Source: Micromonospora sp. 15K316
GTDB lineage: Bacteria; Actinomycetota; Actinomycetes; Mycobacteriales; Micromonosporaceae
Assembly (NCBI RefSeq): GCF_004348525.1
Contig: NZ_SMKG01000028.1
Location: 1 to 42,855 of the forward strand
Length of the DNA: 42,855 nt
Direction: 5' to 3'
The notes beneath the pieces were generated by a model. That model saw only the letters and a program-made list of their open reading frames with translations, was not told the origin of the DNA and did no database searches. Both the position numbers and the translations under genes were made by a program. The number at the start of each line of letters is the position of its first letter. Position 1 is the stretch's first letter. Positions 17,400 through 26,725 of the stretch are shown in pieces.

Positions 17400-18467
17400 T
17401 CAGCCGGCCGACGGCAGCGGACCGGCGGGACCGTGCACCCGAGCCACCCAGGCGTCCGGGTCGCCCAGCTCGTCGATCCGGGGCAGGGTCAGCGGCGAGC
17501 CGAACACCTTGTTGAAGCCCTCCATGCCGACCCGCTCGACCACCCCGTGCACGAACTTGCGGCCCTCGGCGTACTGGCGCATCTTGACGTCCACCCCCAG
17601 CAGCCGGCGGATCGCCTTCTCCAGCGGGTTGCCGGCCTCGCGCCGGCGGTTGAACGCGGCCCGGATCCGATCGACGCTGGGAATGACCTGCGGGCCGACG
17701 CCGTCCATCACGAACTCGGCGTGCCCCTCGAGCAACGTCATCAGCGCGGTGAGCCGGTCCAGCACGGCCCGCTGCCCCGGCGTCTGGACGAGATCCAGCA
17801 CGCTGGTGCGGCTCTCCGGGTCACGGATGGCGTCGGCGAGGGTGCCCACCCCGCGGCGCAGCCGATCCACCAGGTGTTCCTCCCCGGAGGAGGCGTCCAC
17901 GAACGCCTGCACCTCGCCCAGGAAGTACGCCCGCATCCACGGCACGGCGGTGAACTGGGTCCGGTGGGTCACCTCGTGGAGGCAGACCCAGAGCCGGAAG
18001 TCGCGCGGGTCGGCGCCGAGCTTCCGCTCCACCTCGACGATGTTCGGCGCCACCAGCAGCAGCTGACCCGGGTCGCCGGAGAAGACCTCGTACTGGCCGA
18101 GCACCCGACCGGAGAGGTACGCGAGCACGGTGCCCGCCTGCACCCCGGTCAGGCGGGAGCCGATCGCCTCGGTGAGGGCGCCGGGCCGCTTGTCACCGCT
18201 GAGGCGCCCGACCAGCGGGCCGATCACCTCACGCAGCCCGGCGATGTTGGCCGCGGCCCAGTCGCGCCGATCGACGACCCGGACGGGCGGATGGCTCACC
18301 TGCGCCCGCAGACCCGTGTAGTCGGCCACGTGCCGGGCCGCCTCCTCGGTGAGTCGCCGCAGGTCACCGACCACCTCGGTGGCCTCGGCGTACGACACCC
18401 GGGGACCCGACTTGCCGAGCGCCCCCGCGGTGGCGGCGGCGAGATCCCAGTCCACGAACTGCGCCAT
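17400..18467 (-). CDS. DUF2342-type zinc-dependent metalloprotease
   Basis: Member of the actinobacterial family that includes Rv3626c, sometimes labelled a coenzyme F420 biosynthesis-associated protein. The substrate is unknown. The 355-residue protein starts MAQFVDWDLAAATAG and has a HEVTH zinc motif (His164, Glu165, His168) and a downstream EGHAEFVMDGVG that may give the third ligand. The late block RRLLGVDVKMRQYAEGRKFV is typical of the family. ATG 18467 is preceded, after exactly 6 bases, by TACGGT, a -10-like hexamer, so a leaderless start is likely. tilS follows within 10 bases. dacB lies 95 bases upstream on the same strand. Confidence 0.88.
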   Translation of the reverse strand: MAQFVDWDLAAATAGALGKSGPRVSYAEATEVVGDLRRLTEEAARHVADYTGLRAQVSHPPVRVVDRRDWAAANIAGLREVIGPLVGRLSGDKRPGALTEAIGSRLTGVQAGTVLAYLSGRVLGQYEVFSGDPGQLLLVAPNIVEVERKLGADPRDFRLWVCLHEVTHRTQFTAVPWMRAYFLGEVQAFVDASSGEEHLVDRLRRGVGTLADAIRDPESRTSVLDLVQTPGQRAVLDRLTALMTLLEGHAEFVMDGVGPQVIPSVDRIRAAFNRRREAGNPLEKAIRRLLGVDVKMRQYAEGRKFVHGVVERVGMEGFNKVFGSPLTLPRIDELGDPDAWVARVHGPAGPLPSAG

Positions 18468-18479
18468 GCACCCACCGTA
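18468..18479 (-). promoter_or_regulatory. -10 element of the metalloprotease-tilS operon
   Basis: On the minus strand, TACGGT (18479-18474) and then 6 bases to ATG 18467. No clear -35. This suggests leaderless transcription of the protease-tilS pair separate from dacB. Confidence 0.4.
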
Positions 18480-18562
18480 CCCGGGTGGGAACAGCCCGAA
18501 CCGGGCCTGCGCGGCGCGCGGTCGGAGGGTGCCGCGTGTCGCCCCCCCTGGCACGGGGTGGG

Positions 18563-20467
18563 TCAGCGGCAGCCGCAGTTCGCCAGCGTGGCGGTGATCC
18601 GGTCCAGTGCCACCCGGGCGGAGTCGTTCCCGCCGTCGGGCACCCGGTCGGTGAGCACCGCGAAGGTGAGCAGCCGCCCGTCCTTCGTGGTGACCAGCCC
18701 GGCGATCGCGTTGACGCTGCTCAACGTCCCGGTCTTGGCGCGGACCACCCCGGCGCCACTCTCGGTGTCGGCCGTCTCGTACCGGTCGCTCAGGGTGCCG
18801 GACCAGGCGGCGACCGGCAGGCCGCCGAAGATCGCGGCCAGCTCGGGGCGGCTGCCGTTGCCGGCGAGCGTGATCAGGTCGGTGAGCAGTGACGGGCTGA
18901 TCCGGTTGGAGCGGGACAGCCCGCTGCCGTCGGCGAGGGACAACTCGTCGGCGGGCAGGCCCAGCTCGCCGGCCACCTCGTCCATCGCGGCGCCCGCGCC
19001 GACGAACGAGCCGGGCTGGTTGCGGACCAGCGCGACCTGGCGGGCCAGGGCCTCGGCGATGATGTTGTCGCTGTCGGTGATCATGATGTCGACCAGTCGC
19101 ACCAGCGGCATCGACTCGACAGTGCCGAGCTCGCTGCCCGGGGCGCCGGCCGTGGCGTCGGCCCCGGCGGTGGGCGCCGTGCCACGGGAGACCGCGCTGT
19201 TCGGCAGGCCGAGCAGCCGGGCGAACGCGCGTCCGGCGGTCAGGTCGGGCTCGGAGACCCGCACGGCCGCGTGGTTGCCCGCCTCGTGGTCCCGCTTGGC
19301 CCGCGCCACGTCCCGGCGCGCGCCGTCGGTCATCAATGCGGTGATGGGTGAGCCGTAGCCGCCGGTCGGAATGTCCTCGTCCCAGCCCGGCTCCAGGCCG
19401 GGGCCGGAGTAGAGGGACCCGTCGATGATCACCTTGGTCGGCTTGGCGCCGCCGAGCGCCTGCTCGACCTGGCCGGCCAGGTCGTCCAGCCGGGCCGCGC
19501 CCGGGTAGAAGCCGTTCTTGTCGACGGCCAGGGTGGGGTCGCCACCCCCGACGAGGACCACCTCACCCGGGTTCGCCCCGGCGACCACCCGGGTCGGGAT
19601 GCGGTACCCGGGCCCGCGCGCGGCGAGCACGGTGACGCCGGTGACCAGCTTCGTCACCGAGGCGGGCACGGTGCCGTCGTCCGCGCCCCGGCCGAAGAGG
19701 GACTGGCCGGTGACCACGTCCGCCACCGAGACGTTCACCCGGTCGCCGAGGGCCGCCGCGCGGACCAGCGGGTCGAGCGCGGCGCGCACCCCGTCGGGCG
19801 TGGGCTCCGGCGCGTTCGGGTCGGCCCCGGCCAGGACTGCCGGTGGCAGCGGCTCCGGTGTCCCCGGCTCGGCCCGCGTCTCCTCGGCGCCGCCGCCGAG
19901 CCAGTCGGCGACCGGGCCGGGGCGGACCACCGCCACGCCCACCCCCGCGAGCACGAGCAGGAGCACGACGGCGAGCACCACCGGCAGCCGGCGACGGGGT
20001 GCGGGACCGGTCGGGCCCGCGGCGTCCGGGGGCACGCTCACCGGGCTGTCGGGAGCGCCGAGCCGGTCCGGACCGACCGGGACCGTGGGGTCGGTGGGAG
20101 CGGCGGCGGTCGGGGCGCCCAGCGCCGCCCCGGCGTACTCCTGGACGGCGGGCCGCTGCTCGCGGCTCGGGCCGGCCGGCGCCGGACTCGTCGGGATGCC
20201 GGAGGTCGGCGCCGGCCCCTCCGACTGGGTGTCGGGGAAGATCGGAGGGACCATGGGCCGCTCCGGTCCCACGACGGGGAATCGTCCCGTCGTGGGCGAG
20301 GAGGTCCCGGTGGGTGGTTGCCCCGCCGATGACGCCTGCTCCGGGGCCGGGTCGGAGGGGTGGGTGCCGGGAACCCTTACGCGCCCGGTGGCACCACCGG
20401 AACCAGATCGCCCCGTACCGCGTCCAGACCCCTCGTCCGGGCGGTAATGTGAATCTTCCCTCCCCAC
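18563..20467 (-). CDS. dacB: D-alanyl-D-alanine carboxypeptidase/endopeptidase (PBP4, S13)
   Basis: Penicillin-binding protein that trims or cleaves peptidoglycan peptides outside the membrane. All three S13 motifs are present in 634 residues: SVTK (Ser270, Lys273), SDN (466-468) and KTG (from Lys578). The N-terminal part is unusual: about 160 Pro/Thr/Gly-rich residues in the cytoplasm come before a single membrane helix (about 163-184), so this is an anchored protein rather than a secreted one. GTG 20467 is supported by GGAGGGGG just upstream. The gene diverges from ppa, as Rv3627c and Rv3628 do in Mycobacterium. The C-terminus ends in CGCR, with two Cys that could form a disulfide. Confidence 0.93.
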   Translation of the reverse strand: MGREDSHYRPDEGSGRGTGRSGSGGATGRVRVPGTHPSDPAPEQASSAGQPPTGTSSPTTGRFPVVGPERPMVPPIFPDTQSEGPAPTSGIPTSPAPAGPSREQRPAVQEYAGAALGAPTAAAPTDPTVPVGPDRLGAPDSPVSVPPDAAGPTGPAPRRRLPVVLAVVLLLVLAGVGVAVVRPGPVADWLGGGAEETRAEPGTPEPLPPAVLAGADPNAPEPTPDGVRAALDPLVRAAALGDRVNVSVADVVTGQSLFGRGADDGTVPASVTKLVTGVTVLAARGPGYRIPTRVVAGANPGEVVLVGGGDPTLAVDKNGFYPGAARLDDLAGQVEQALGGAKPTKVIIDGSLYSGPGLEPGWDEDIPTGGYGSPITALMTDGARRDVARAKRDHEAGNHAAVRVSEPDLTAGRAFARLLGLPNSAVSRGTAPTAGADATAGAPGSELGTVESMPLVRLVDIMITDSDNIIAEALARQVALVRNQPGSFVGAGAAMDEVAGELGLPADELSLADGSGLSRSNRISPSLLTDLITLAGNGSRPELAAIFGGLPVAAWSGTLSDRYETADTESGAGVVRAKTGTLSSVNAIAGLVTTKDGRLLTFAVLTDRVPDGGNDSARVALDRITATLANCGCR

Positions 20468-20496
20468 AGCCCCCTCCTTCCCCTGCGGAAATTGGC

Positions 20497-20525
20497 TTGG
20501 GTGACACTACTTCGGTCCGAACACT
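20497..20525 (+). promoter_or_regulatory. Candidate ppa promoter
   Basis: TTGGGT (20497-20502), a 17-base spacer, then AACACT (20520-20525), which differs from TANNNT at the first base. The short palindrome TTCGGTCCGAA (20511-20521) overlaps the spacer and could be an operator. The predicted mRNA leader to ATG 20615 is about 80 bases. Confidence 0.35.
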
Positions 20526-20614
20526 ATGCGGCGGCCACGACCGGCGGGTGAATTCGCCCTCCGGCGGTGCCGGCGATTCCGTTGGCCAGCGTGGGCAAAC
20601 GAGGGAGCGTGCAC

Positions 20615-21121
20615 ATGGATTTCGACGTCACGGTTGAGATCCCGAAGGGTCACCGCAACAAGTACGAGGTCGACCACAAGACCGGCCGGATCCGGCTGGA
20701 CCGCACCCTCTTCACATCCACCCAGTATCCAGCGGACTACGGCTTCATCGAGGGCACCCTCGGCGAGGACGGCGACCCGCTGGACGCGCTCGTGCTGGTG
20801 CCCGAGCCCACCTTCCCCGGCTGCCTGATCCGCTGCCGCACCATCGGCATGTTCCGGATGACGGACGAGAAGGGCGGCGACGACAAGGTCCTCTGCGTCC
20901 CCTACGAGGACCCGCGCCAGGAGCACCTGCGCGACATCCACCACCTGGGCGAGTTCGACCGGCTGGAGATCCAGCACTTCTTCGAGGTGTACAAGGACCT
21001 CGAGCCCGGCAAGTCCGTCGAGGGCGCCACCTGGGTGGGTCGCACCGAGGCCGAGGCGGAGATCCGCGCCTCCTACCAGCGGGCCAAGGAGGCCGAGGAG
21101 CGCGGCGAAGGCCTGCACTGA
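20615..21121 (+). CDS. ppa: Inorganic pyrophosphatase (family I)
   Basis: Hydrolyses pyrophosphate to two phosphates in the cytoplasm and so drives biosynthetic reactions; metal-dependent (Mg). The 168-residue protein, normal for family I, starts [20 protein letters not shown]. It carries the signature [12 protein letters not shown] with the metal-binding aspartates, and later [20 protein letters not shown] 20615 was chosen because GAGGGAG lies 7 bases upstream and the family begins here; an upstream ATG in the same frame (20567) adds residues foreign to the family. It diverges from dacB. A strong hairpin follows the stop. Confidence 0.96.
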   Translation: MDFDVTVEIPKGHRNKYEVDHKTGRIRLDRTLFTSTQYPADYGFIEGTLGEDGDPLDALVLVPEPTFPGCLIRCRTIGMFRMTDEKGGDDKVLCVPYEDPRQEHLRDIHHLGEFDRLEIQHFFEVYKDLEPGKSVEGATWVGRTEAEAEIRASYQRAKEAEERGEGLH

Positions 21122-21136
21122 TCGCACCGAGACCCG

Positions 21137-21182
21137 GAACGGGCCCAGGGATCGCTCAACCGAGCAGCCCCTGGGCCCGTTC
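21137..21182. terminator. ppa terminator overlapping the 3' end of eccD
   Basis: GAACGGGCCCAGGG (21137-21150) pairs perfectly with CCCTGGGCCCGTTC (21169-21182): a 14-bp stem with an 18-base loop. The eccD stop codon (21156-21158) lies in the loop and the second arm is eccD coding sequence. There is no U-tract. It can end transcription from both sides. Confidence 0.65.
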
Positions 21183-22553
21183 GTACAGGTCCAGCACCGC
21201 GCAGGCGACCGGCACCACGGCCACCACGAAGGCCGTGTCGGCCAGGTCGGCGACCCGGCCGAGGTACGGCGAGACCGGACGACGGGCGTACGTGGTACCG
21301 GCGCTCACGGCGAGCAGGGCCAGCGCCACCCCGGTGGCGGCCAGCCCGAGCCGTGCCGTGTCACCGGCCCGGTCGGCGAGGACGGCGCCGAGCACCGCGT
21401 ACCCGGCCAGACCACCGATCACCGGTGGCACCCGGTGCCGGAGCGCCACGAAGAGCCGGGAGCGCAGCAGCAGCACGGCGGCGGTGACCGCGACCAGTAC
21501 GGCGCCGGCGACACCACCGGTGACGGCCAGCACCACCGCCGCCGCCACGGCCAGCACGGCGTGCCCGAGCAGCATCCCGGTGAGCATCTCCTCGGTGCGG
21601 GCCACCGCGGCGTACACCCGGCCCCGATCGGGCAGGTCGCGCACCGGCGCGCCGTCCTCACCCGCCGTCGGCAGGGTGATCGGCGGCAGTGGCAGCTTGC
21701 CGAGCCGGATCGCCAGCAACGGGATCACCCCGACGGCGAAGACCAGCACGCAGAGCAGCACCGCGGCGGCAGCGGACGGGCCGAGCGCCAGCCCGACGAG
21801 GGCCGCCGGGGCGCCCGCCAGCCCGACCGTCGCGCCGGCCACGAAGACGCGAAGCCGGCTGGCGACCCCGAGCAGGCCGAGCACCGCCGCCAGCAGCAGG
21901 GCCACCGTGCCGGCCAGCACCTCCGCGGCGCCGACCCAGCGCAGCGGCCCGAACGGACCGACCGGGTCGCCCGAACCGACCGCCAGCGCGCCGGCCGCGG
22001 CCGCGTACGGCAGCGCGTAGCCGCCGAGCGTCGCGGCGCTCACCCCGTCGCCGTGCGCCCGGGAGGCGATCGTTCCCGCGACGAGCAGCAGCAGCGCCCC
22101 GGCGGCCGCGGCGAGCCAGCCAGCCCGGTGTTGCGGGCCGCCACCGAGCAGGGCGAGCAGCCCCACGGCGAGCGGCACACCGGCACCGGCCAGTACGACA
22201 GTCCGGGTGGCCGCCGTCGACCACGCCCCGCCCCGGCGCCGCGCACCGTCCACGATCGCCTCGACCACGTCGTCGTACTCCAACTCGGGCCAGTGGGCGC
22301 GGGCCGGGACCAGGTGCAGCACCTCACCGTCGCGGATGCCCTGCGGATGCAGTCCCTGGGCGGTCGACAGCGGCGCGCCGTCGGTGCGCCGCAACACCCA
22401 ACCCCCGTGCCGTTCGCCGTCGTCGGCCAGCCCGACACCCGCGTGGCGCAGCACGTCCGGGAGCAGCTCCGCCAGCGGAACCTGCTCCGGCAGGGCGACG
22501 TCGAGCCGACGTCGCGGGGCGTTGATCGTGACGCGGGCCAACCCGGATGACAT
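21156..22553 (-). CDS. eccD: Type VII secretion membrane protein EccD
   Basis: Forms the multi-helix membrane pore or vestibule of ESX (type VII) systems. The 465-residue protein starts with a soluble ubiquitin-like domain (about 5-85, ARVTINAPRRRLDVALPEQVPL to EVLHLVPA), followed by a linker and about eleven hydrophobic helices from residue 115 to the end, the EccD architecture. ATG 22553 has GGAG 8 bases upstream. The gene is transcribed away from eccC, with about 100 bases between the starts. Its last codons form one arm of the ppa terminator hairpin. Assignment to a particular ESX subtype is not possible from this gene alone. Confidence 0.88.
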   Translation of the reverse strand: MSSGLARVTINAPRRRLDVALPEQVPLAELLPDVLRHAGVGLADDGERHGGWVLRRTDGAPLSTAQGLHPQGIRDGEVLHLVPARAHWPELEYDDVVEAIVDGARRRGGAWSTAATRTVVLAGAGVPLAVGLLALLGGGPQHRAGWLAAAAGALLLLVAGTIASRAHGDGVSAATLGGYALPYAAAAGALAVGSGDPVGPFGPLRWVGAAEVLAGTVALLLAAVLGLLGVASRLRVFVAGATVGLAGAPAALVGLALGPSAAAAVLLCVLVFAVGVIPLLAIRLGKLPLPPITLPTAGEDGAPVRDLPDRGRVYAAVARTEEMLTGMLLGHAVLAVAAAVVLAVTGGVAGAVLVAVTAAVLLLRSRLFVALRHRVPPVIGGLAGYAVLGAVLADRAGDTARLGLAATGVALALLAVSAGTTYARRPVSPYLGRVADLADTAFVVAVVPVACAVLDLYERAQGLLG

Positions 22554-22656
22554 CGGCCTGTCTCCATATCGAACGGGATCGGTGGCTGCGCGGACGACAG
22601 GACTTTACCTACGATGAGCCAGCTTCGGGTTACCGAGCGTCGTGGAAGGAGGGTCC
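22554..22656. promoter_or_regulatory. Divergent eccD/eccC promoter region
   Basis: This 103-base gap must hold both ESX promoters. On the plus strand TACGAT (22610-22615) fits a -10 element and would give a leader of about 35 bases before GTG 22657, but no good -35 is seen. On the minus strand GGAG near ATG 22553 is the eccD ribosome site. No obvious operator. Confidence 0.35.
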
Positions 22657-25600
22657 GTGGCCACCGTCGTCGTCAAACGGCCGCCCCGCCGACCGGCACC
22701 GGAGATCCCGGTCGGCGAGTTGCCCGTCGAGGCCCCACCGGAGATCCCATCGGTGGCCGGCGGCCGCTGGCAGCAACTACTCATGCTGCTGCCCATGCTG
22801 GGCGGCACCGTGGCGATGGCGATGATGTTCGGGCGCGGCGGCGGCGCCTACTCGTACGTGGTGGGCGCGATGTTCGGGCTCTCCTCGCTGGCGATGCTGG
22901 TGACCTCGTGGGGCAGCGCGTCCGGTACGCCACGGAAGTCGGAGATGATGGCGGCCCGCCGGGAGTACCTGCGGCACCTGACCGCCCTGCGCCGCCGGGT
23001 CCGGGAGACCGCCGGACGGCAGCGGGAAGGGCTCTACTACCGGCATCCCGACCCGGAGCGGCTCTGGTCGACCGTGACGAGCCACCGGGTCTGGGAGCGC
23101 CGCCCCGGCGATCCGGACTTCGCGGTGGTACGGGTCGGCGTCGGCCCGCAGACCCTCGCCACCCCGCTGGTGCCGCCCGTGACCCGGCCACTGGAGGAGC
23201 TGGAGCCGATGACGGCCGGTGCCCTGCGCCGCTTCCTCGACGCCTACTCGGTCGTGCCCGATTTGCCGGTGGCCCTCTCGCTGCGCAGCTTCGCCCGGGT
23301 CTTCGTACGCGAGGTCACCGTCCCCACCACCGGCGACGACCCCGGCACCGCGCCGGCGGCGGACGGCGGCCCCGCGCGGGGTGCGTCGGCGCGGGCGGTG
23401 GTGCGGGCGGTCCTCACCCAGCTGGCGGTCTTCCACGCCCCGCAGGAACTGCTGATCGCGGTCTGCGCCGGGCCGGAGCGGCGGGCCGCCTGGGAGTGGG
23501 TCAAGTGGCTGCCGCACGCCCAGCATCCGGACCGCACCGACGCCCTCGGTCCGGTGCGCCTGGTCACCAGCTCCGCCGCGGAGCTGGAGCAGCTGCTCGA
23601 CGAGGTGCTGGCCAGCCGCTCCCGGTTCAGCCCGGCCGGCCCGGCGACGGACGGGCCGCACGTGGTGGTCGTCCTCGACGGCGGCGACCTCACCGGCGCC
23701 ACCGACATGACCGGGGACAGCGGGATCGACGCGGTCACCGTGCTCGACCTGGACACCCCGCCGCCCCGGCTGCTCGACCGGTACGCGCTCCTGCTCGACC
23801 TGCGTGACGGGCGGCTGCACTCGTACGCGGCGCAGGGACACGCCGAGGTGGGCGCCCCGGATCAGCTCGACCGGGCCGACGCCGAGGCGGTGGCCCGACG
23901 GCTGGCCCCGCTGCGCCTCGCCGGCACGGCCCGCGGCCCGGACGCCCCGCCGCACGCCGAACCGGGGCTGCCCGAGCTGCTCGGCCTCGGCGACCCGGAG
24001 GGCTTCACCGCCGAGCAGGGCTGGGCGCCCCGGCCGGCGCGGGACCGGCTGCGGACGCCGATCGGCGTGGGCACCGACGGCGGAACCGTCGAGCTGGACC
24101 TCAAGGAGTCCGCACAGGACGGCATGGGCCCGCACGGGCTCCTCATCGGCGCGACCGGCTCCGGCAAGTCCGAGCTGCTGCGGACACTGGTGCTGGGGCT
24201 GGCCGCCACGCACAGCTCCGAACAGCTCAACTTCGTGCTCATCGACTTCAAGGGCGGGGCCACCTTCGCCTCGTTCGACCGGCTGCCGCACACCGCCGCC
24301 GTGATCACCAACCTGGAGGACGCCCTCCCGCTCGTCGACCGGATGGTCGACGCCATCAACGGCGAGCTGATGCGCCGGCAGGAGCTGCTCCGCCGGGCCG
24401 GCAACTTCGCCGGCGTACGGGAATACGAGCGGGCCCGGGCCACCGGCAGCACCCTCCCTCCGCTGCCGTCCCTGCTGCTGATCTGCGACGAGTTCTCCGA
24501 ACTGCTCTCCGCGAAGCCGGACTTCATCGACCTCTTCGTGCAGATCGGCCGGTTGGGACGGTCGCTCGGCGTACACCTGCTGCTCGCCTCGCAGCGGCTC
24601 GAGGAGGGGCGGCTCCGCGGGCTCGACACGCACCTGTCGTACCGGATCGGCCTGCGTACCTTCTCCGCGCTGGAGTCCCGGACGGTGCTCGGCGTGCCGG
24701 ACGCCCACGAGCTGCCCCGCACCCCGGGCCACGGCTACCTGCGCTTCGGCACCGAGCCGCTGGTCCGGTTCAAGGCCGCGTACGTCTCCGGCGCGCTGCC
24801 CCGGCGCGGCCCGGCGGCGGGTCCCGACGTGGACGGGCCACCTCGCCTGCTCAGCTTCGACACCCACTTCGTGCCGGTGCCCGAGCCGGGCGCCGAGACC
24901 ACCCCGACGTCCGAGGAGGAGGGCCGGGAGAGCCTGCTGGACGTGCTGGTGGGGCGGCTGGCCGGCCAGGGGCCGCCGGCCCACCGGGTCTGGCTGCCTC
25001 CGCTCGACCAGCCACCGGCGCTGGACGAGCTGCTCGGCCCGGTCGGCGCGGATCCGGCGCGCGGTCTCAGCGCCGGCAACCCGGAGCTGCACGGCGCGCT
25101 CGGCGTTCCGGTGGCCGTGGTGGACAAACCCTTCGAGCAGCGCCGTGACCTGCTCTGGCTGAGCCTCGACGGGGCGGCCGGGCACGTGGCGGTGGTCGGC
25201 GCCCCGCAGAGCGGCAAGTCGACGGTGCTGCGGACGCTCATCTGCGCGCTGGCGCTCACCCACACCCCGGCGGAGGTGCAGGTCTACTGTCTGGACTTCG
25301 GCGGCGGTGGACTGGCCGCGCTCCGCGATCTGCCGCACGTCGGCGGGGTGACCGGGCGGGCCGACCCGACCGCAGTCCGTCGCACCGTCGGCGAGGTCAC
25401 CACCCTGCTCACCGAGCGGGAGCGCCGCTTCGCCGAGCTGGGCGTCGAGTCGATGGCGGCGTACCGGCGGTGGCGCAGCGGGGCGGCCGGCGTCGGCCGG
25501 CCGGACGTCGACCCGTTCGGCGACGTCTTCCTCGTGGTGGACGGGTGGACGACGCTGCGCGCCGAGTACGACGATCTGGAGCCGCTGATCACCGACCTGG

Positions 25601-26649
25601 CGACCCGGGGGCTCTCCTACGGGGTGCACGTGGTGACGACCGCGCTGCGCTGGCTGGACTTCCGCCCCGCCATCCGGGACCTCTTCGGGTCCCGCCTGGA
25701 GCTGCGCCTCGGCGACCCGAACGACTCGCTGGTGGCCCGCCGGGCGGCCGCGAACGTGCCGGAGAAGGCTCCGGGCCGGGGCGTCACCGCGGAGGGCCTG
25801 CACTTCCTGACGGCGCTGCCCCGGCTCGCCCACGCCGACACCGCCGACCTCGTCAAGCAGGTCGCTGATGCGTGGAACGGTCCACCCGCGCCCCGCGTAC
25901 GGCTGCTGCCGCCGGTGCTCCCCTACGCCGACCTGGACCTCACGGCGGCGACCGGGTTGCGGCTGCCCGTCGGGATCGCCGAGGCCGACCTGCGACCGGT
26001 GGCGCTCGACTTCGCCGCCGAACCGCACTTCGTGGTCTTCGGTGACGCCGAGTGCGGCAAGTCCTCGTTCCTGCGGGCGCTGGCCGCCACCATCACCGCC
26101 CGGTTCACCCCGGAGCAGGCCCGGGTGATCCTCGTCGACTACCGGCGCAGCCTGCTCGGCGCGATCGCGACGGACCATTTGATCGGCTACGGCACCGCGG
26201 CCGCGCACACCACCGACCTCGTCGAGTCGGCCGCCGGCTACCTCGCCCGCCGGATCGCCGGCCCCGAGGTCACCCCCGAGCAGCTACGCGACCGTTCCTG
26301 GTGGTCGGGGCCGGAACTGTTCGTGCTCGTCGACGACTACGACCTGGTGGCGACGGGGCCGGCGAACCCGTTGCGCGCGTTGGAGGAGTACCTTCCCCAG
26401 GCTCGGGACATCGGCCTGCACCTGGTACTGGCCCGCCGCTGCGGCGGCGCCGCCCGCGCCCAGTACGAGCCGATCGTCCAGCGTCTGCGGGAGCTCGCCA
26501 CGGCCGGTCTGGTGATGACCGGCAGCCCCGACGAGGGGGCGCTGGTCGGGCCGGTCCGCCCCGGTCCGCTGCCACCCGGGCGTGGTCGGCTGGTCACCCG
26601 GCGGGAGGGCGTACGCCTGGTCCAGCTGGCACACCTGGCGGTGCCGTGA
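22657..26649 (+). CDS. eccC: Type VII secretion ATPase EccC (EccCa-EccCb fused)
   Basis: Motor of the ESX system, an FtsK/SpoIIIE-type protein of about 1330 residues. Two membrane helices lie near the N-terminus (about 40-57 and 65-85). Then come three ATPase domains, each with an intact P-loop: GATGSGKS (Lys504), GAPQSGKS (Lys854) and GDAECGKS (Lys1135). Their Walker B strands are LLLICDEFSELL, VFLVVDGWTTL and LFVLVDDYDLV; only the first has the catalytic DE pair, the usual situation in EccC, where domains 2 and 3 are regulatory or substrate-binding. GTG 22657 is chosen because AAGGAGG lies 4 bases upstream; GTG 22642 in the same frame lacks such a site. mycP follows after 76 bases. No esx or PE/PPE substrate gene is next to it. 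Confidence 0.92.
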   Translation: MATVVVKRPPRRPAPEIPVGELPVEAPPEIPSVAGGRWQQLLMLLPMLGGTVAMAMMFGRGGGAYSYVVGAMFGLSSLAMLVTSWGSASGTPRKSEMMAARREYLRHLTALRRRVRETAGRQREGLYYRHPDPERLWSTVTSHRVWERRPGDPDFAVVRVGVGPQTLATPLVPPVTRPLEELEPMTAGALRRFLDAYSVVPDLPVALSLRSFARVFVREVTVPTTGDDPGTAPAADGGPARGASARAVVRAVLTQLAVFHAPQELLIAVCAGPERRAAWEWVKWLPHAQHPDRTDALGPVRLVTSSAAELEQLLDEVLASRSRFSPAGPATDGPHVVVVLDGGDLTGATDMTGDSGIDAVTVLDLDTPPPRLLDRYALLLDLRDGRLHSYAAQGHAEVGAPDQLDRADAEAVARRLAPLRLAGTARGPDAPPHAEPGLPELLGLGDPEGFTAEQGWAPRPARDRLRTPIGVGTDGGTVELDLKESAQDGMGPHGLLIGATGSGKSELLRTLVLGLAATHSSEQLNFVLIDFKGGATFASFDRLPHTAAVITNLEDALPLVDRMVDAINGELMRRQELLRRAGNFAGVREYERARATGSTLPPLPSLLLICDEFSELLSAKPDFIDLFVQIGRLGRSLGVHLLLASQRLEEGRLRGLDTHLSYRIGLRTFSALESRTVLGVPDAHELPRTPGHGYLRFGTEPLVRFKAAYVSGALPRRGPAAGPDVDGPPRLLSFDTHFVPVPEPGAETTPTSEEEGRESLLDVLVGRLAGQGPPAHRVWLPPLDQPPALDELLGPVGADPARGLSAGNPELHGALGVPVAVVDKPFEQRRDLLWLSLDGAAGHVAVVGAPQSGKSTVLRTLICALALTHTPAEVQVYCLDFGGGGLAALRDLPHVGGVTGRADPTAVRRTVGEVTTLLTERERRFAELGVESMAAYRRWRSGAAGVGRPDVDPFGDVFLVVDGWTTLRAEYDDLEPLITDLATRGLSYGVHVVTTALRWLDFRPAIRDLFGSRLELRLGDPNDSLVARRAAANVPEKAPGRGVTAEGLHFLTALPRLAHADTADLVKQVADAWNGPPAPRVRLLPPVLPYADLDLTAATGLRLPVGIAEADLRPVALDFAAEPHFVVFGDAECGKSSFLRALAATITARFTPEQARVILVDYRRSLLGAIATDHLIGYGTAAAHTTDLVESAAGYLARRIAGPEVTPEQLRDRSWWSGPELFVLVDDYDLVATGPANPLRALEEYLPQARDIGLHLVLARRCGGAARAQYEPIVQRLRELATAGLVMTGSPDEGALVGPVRPGPLPPGRGRLVTRREGVRLVQLAHLAVP

Positions 26650-26691
26650 ACCGTGTCCTGCGGATCGTCCCTCGAACGGGCCGGGAACCGG

Positions 26692-26697
26692 TAATCT
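26692..26697 (+). promoter_or_regulatory. Possible internal -10 before mycP
   Basis: TAATCT fits TANNNT and lies 28 bases before ATG 26726. No -35 is clear. It may give mycP extra transcription beyond read-through from eccC. Confidence 0.25.
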
Positions 26698-26725
26698 CCG
26701 ATCGTTGTGGTTCCGCTGGCGATGA

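Noticed and set aside
22777..26208. 1143-codon minus-strand frame opposite eccC
   Set aside because: Shadow of eccC, which has three intact P-loops on the plus strand.
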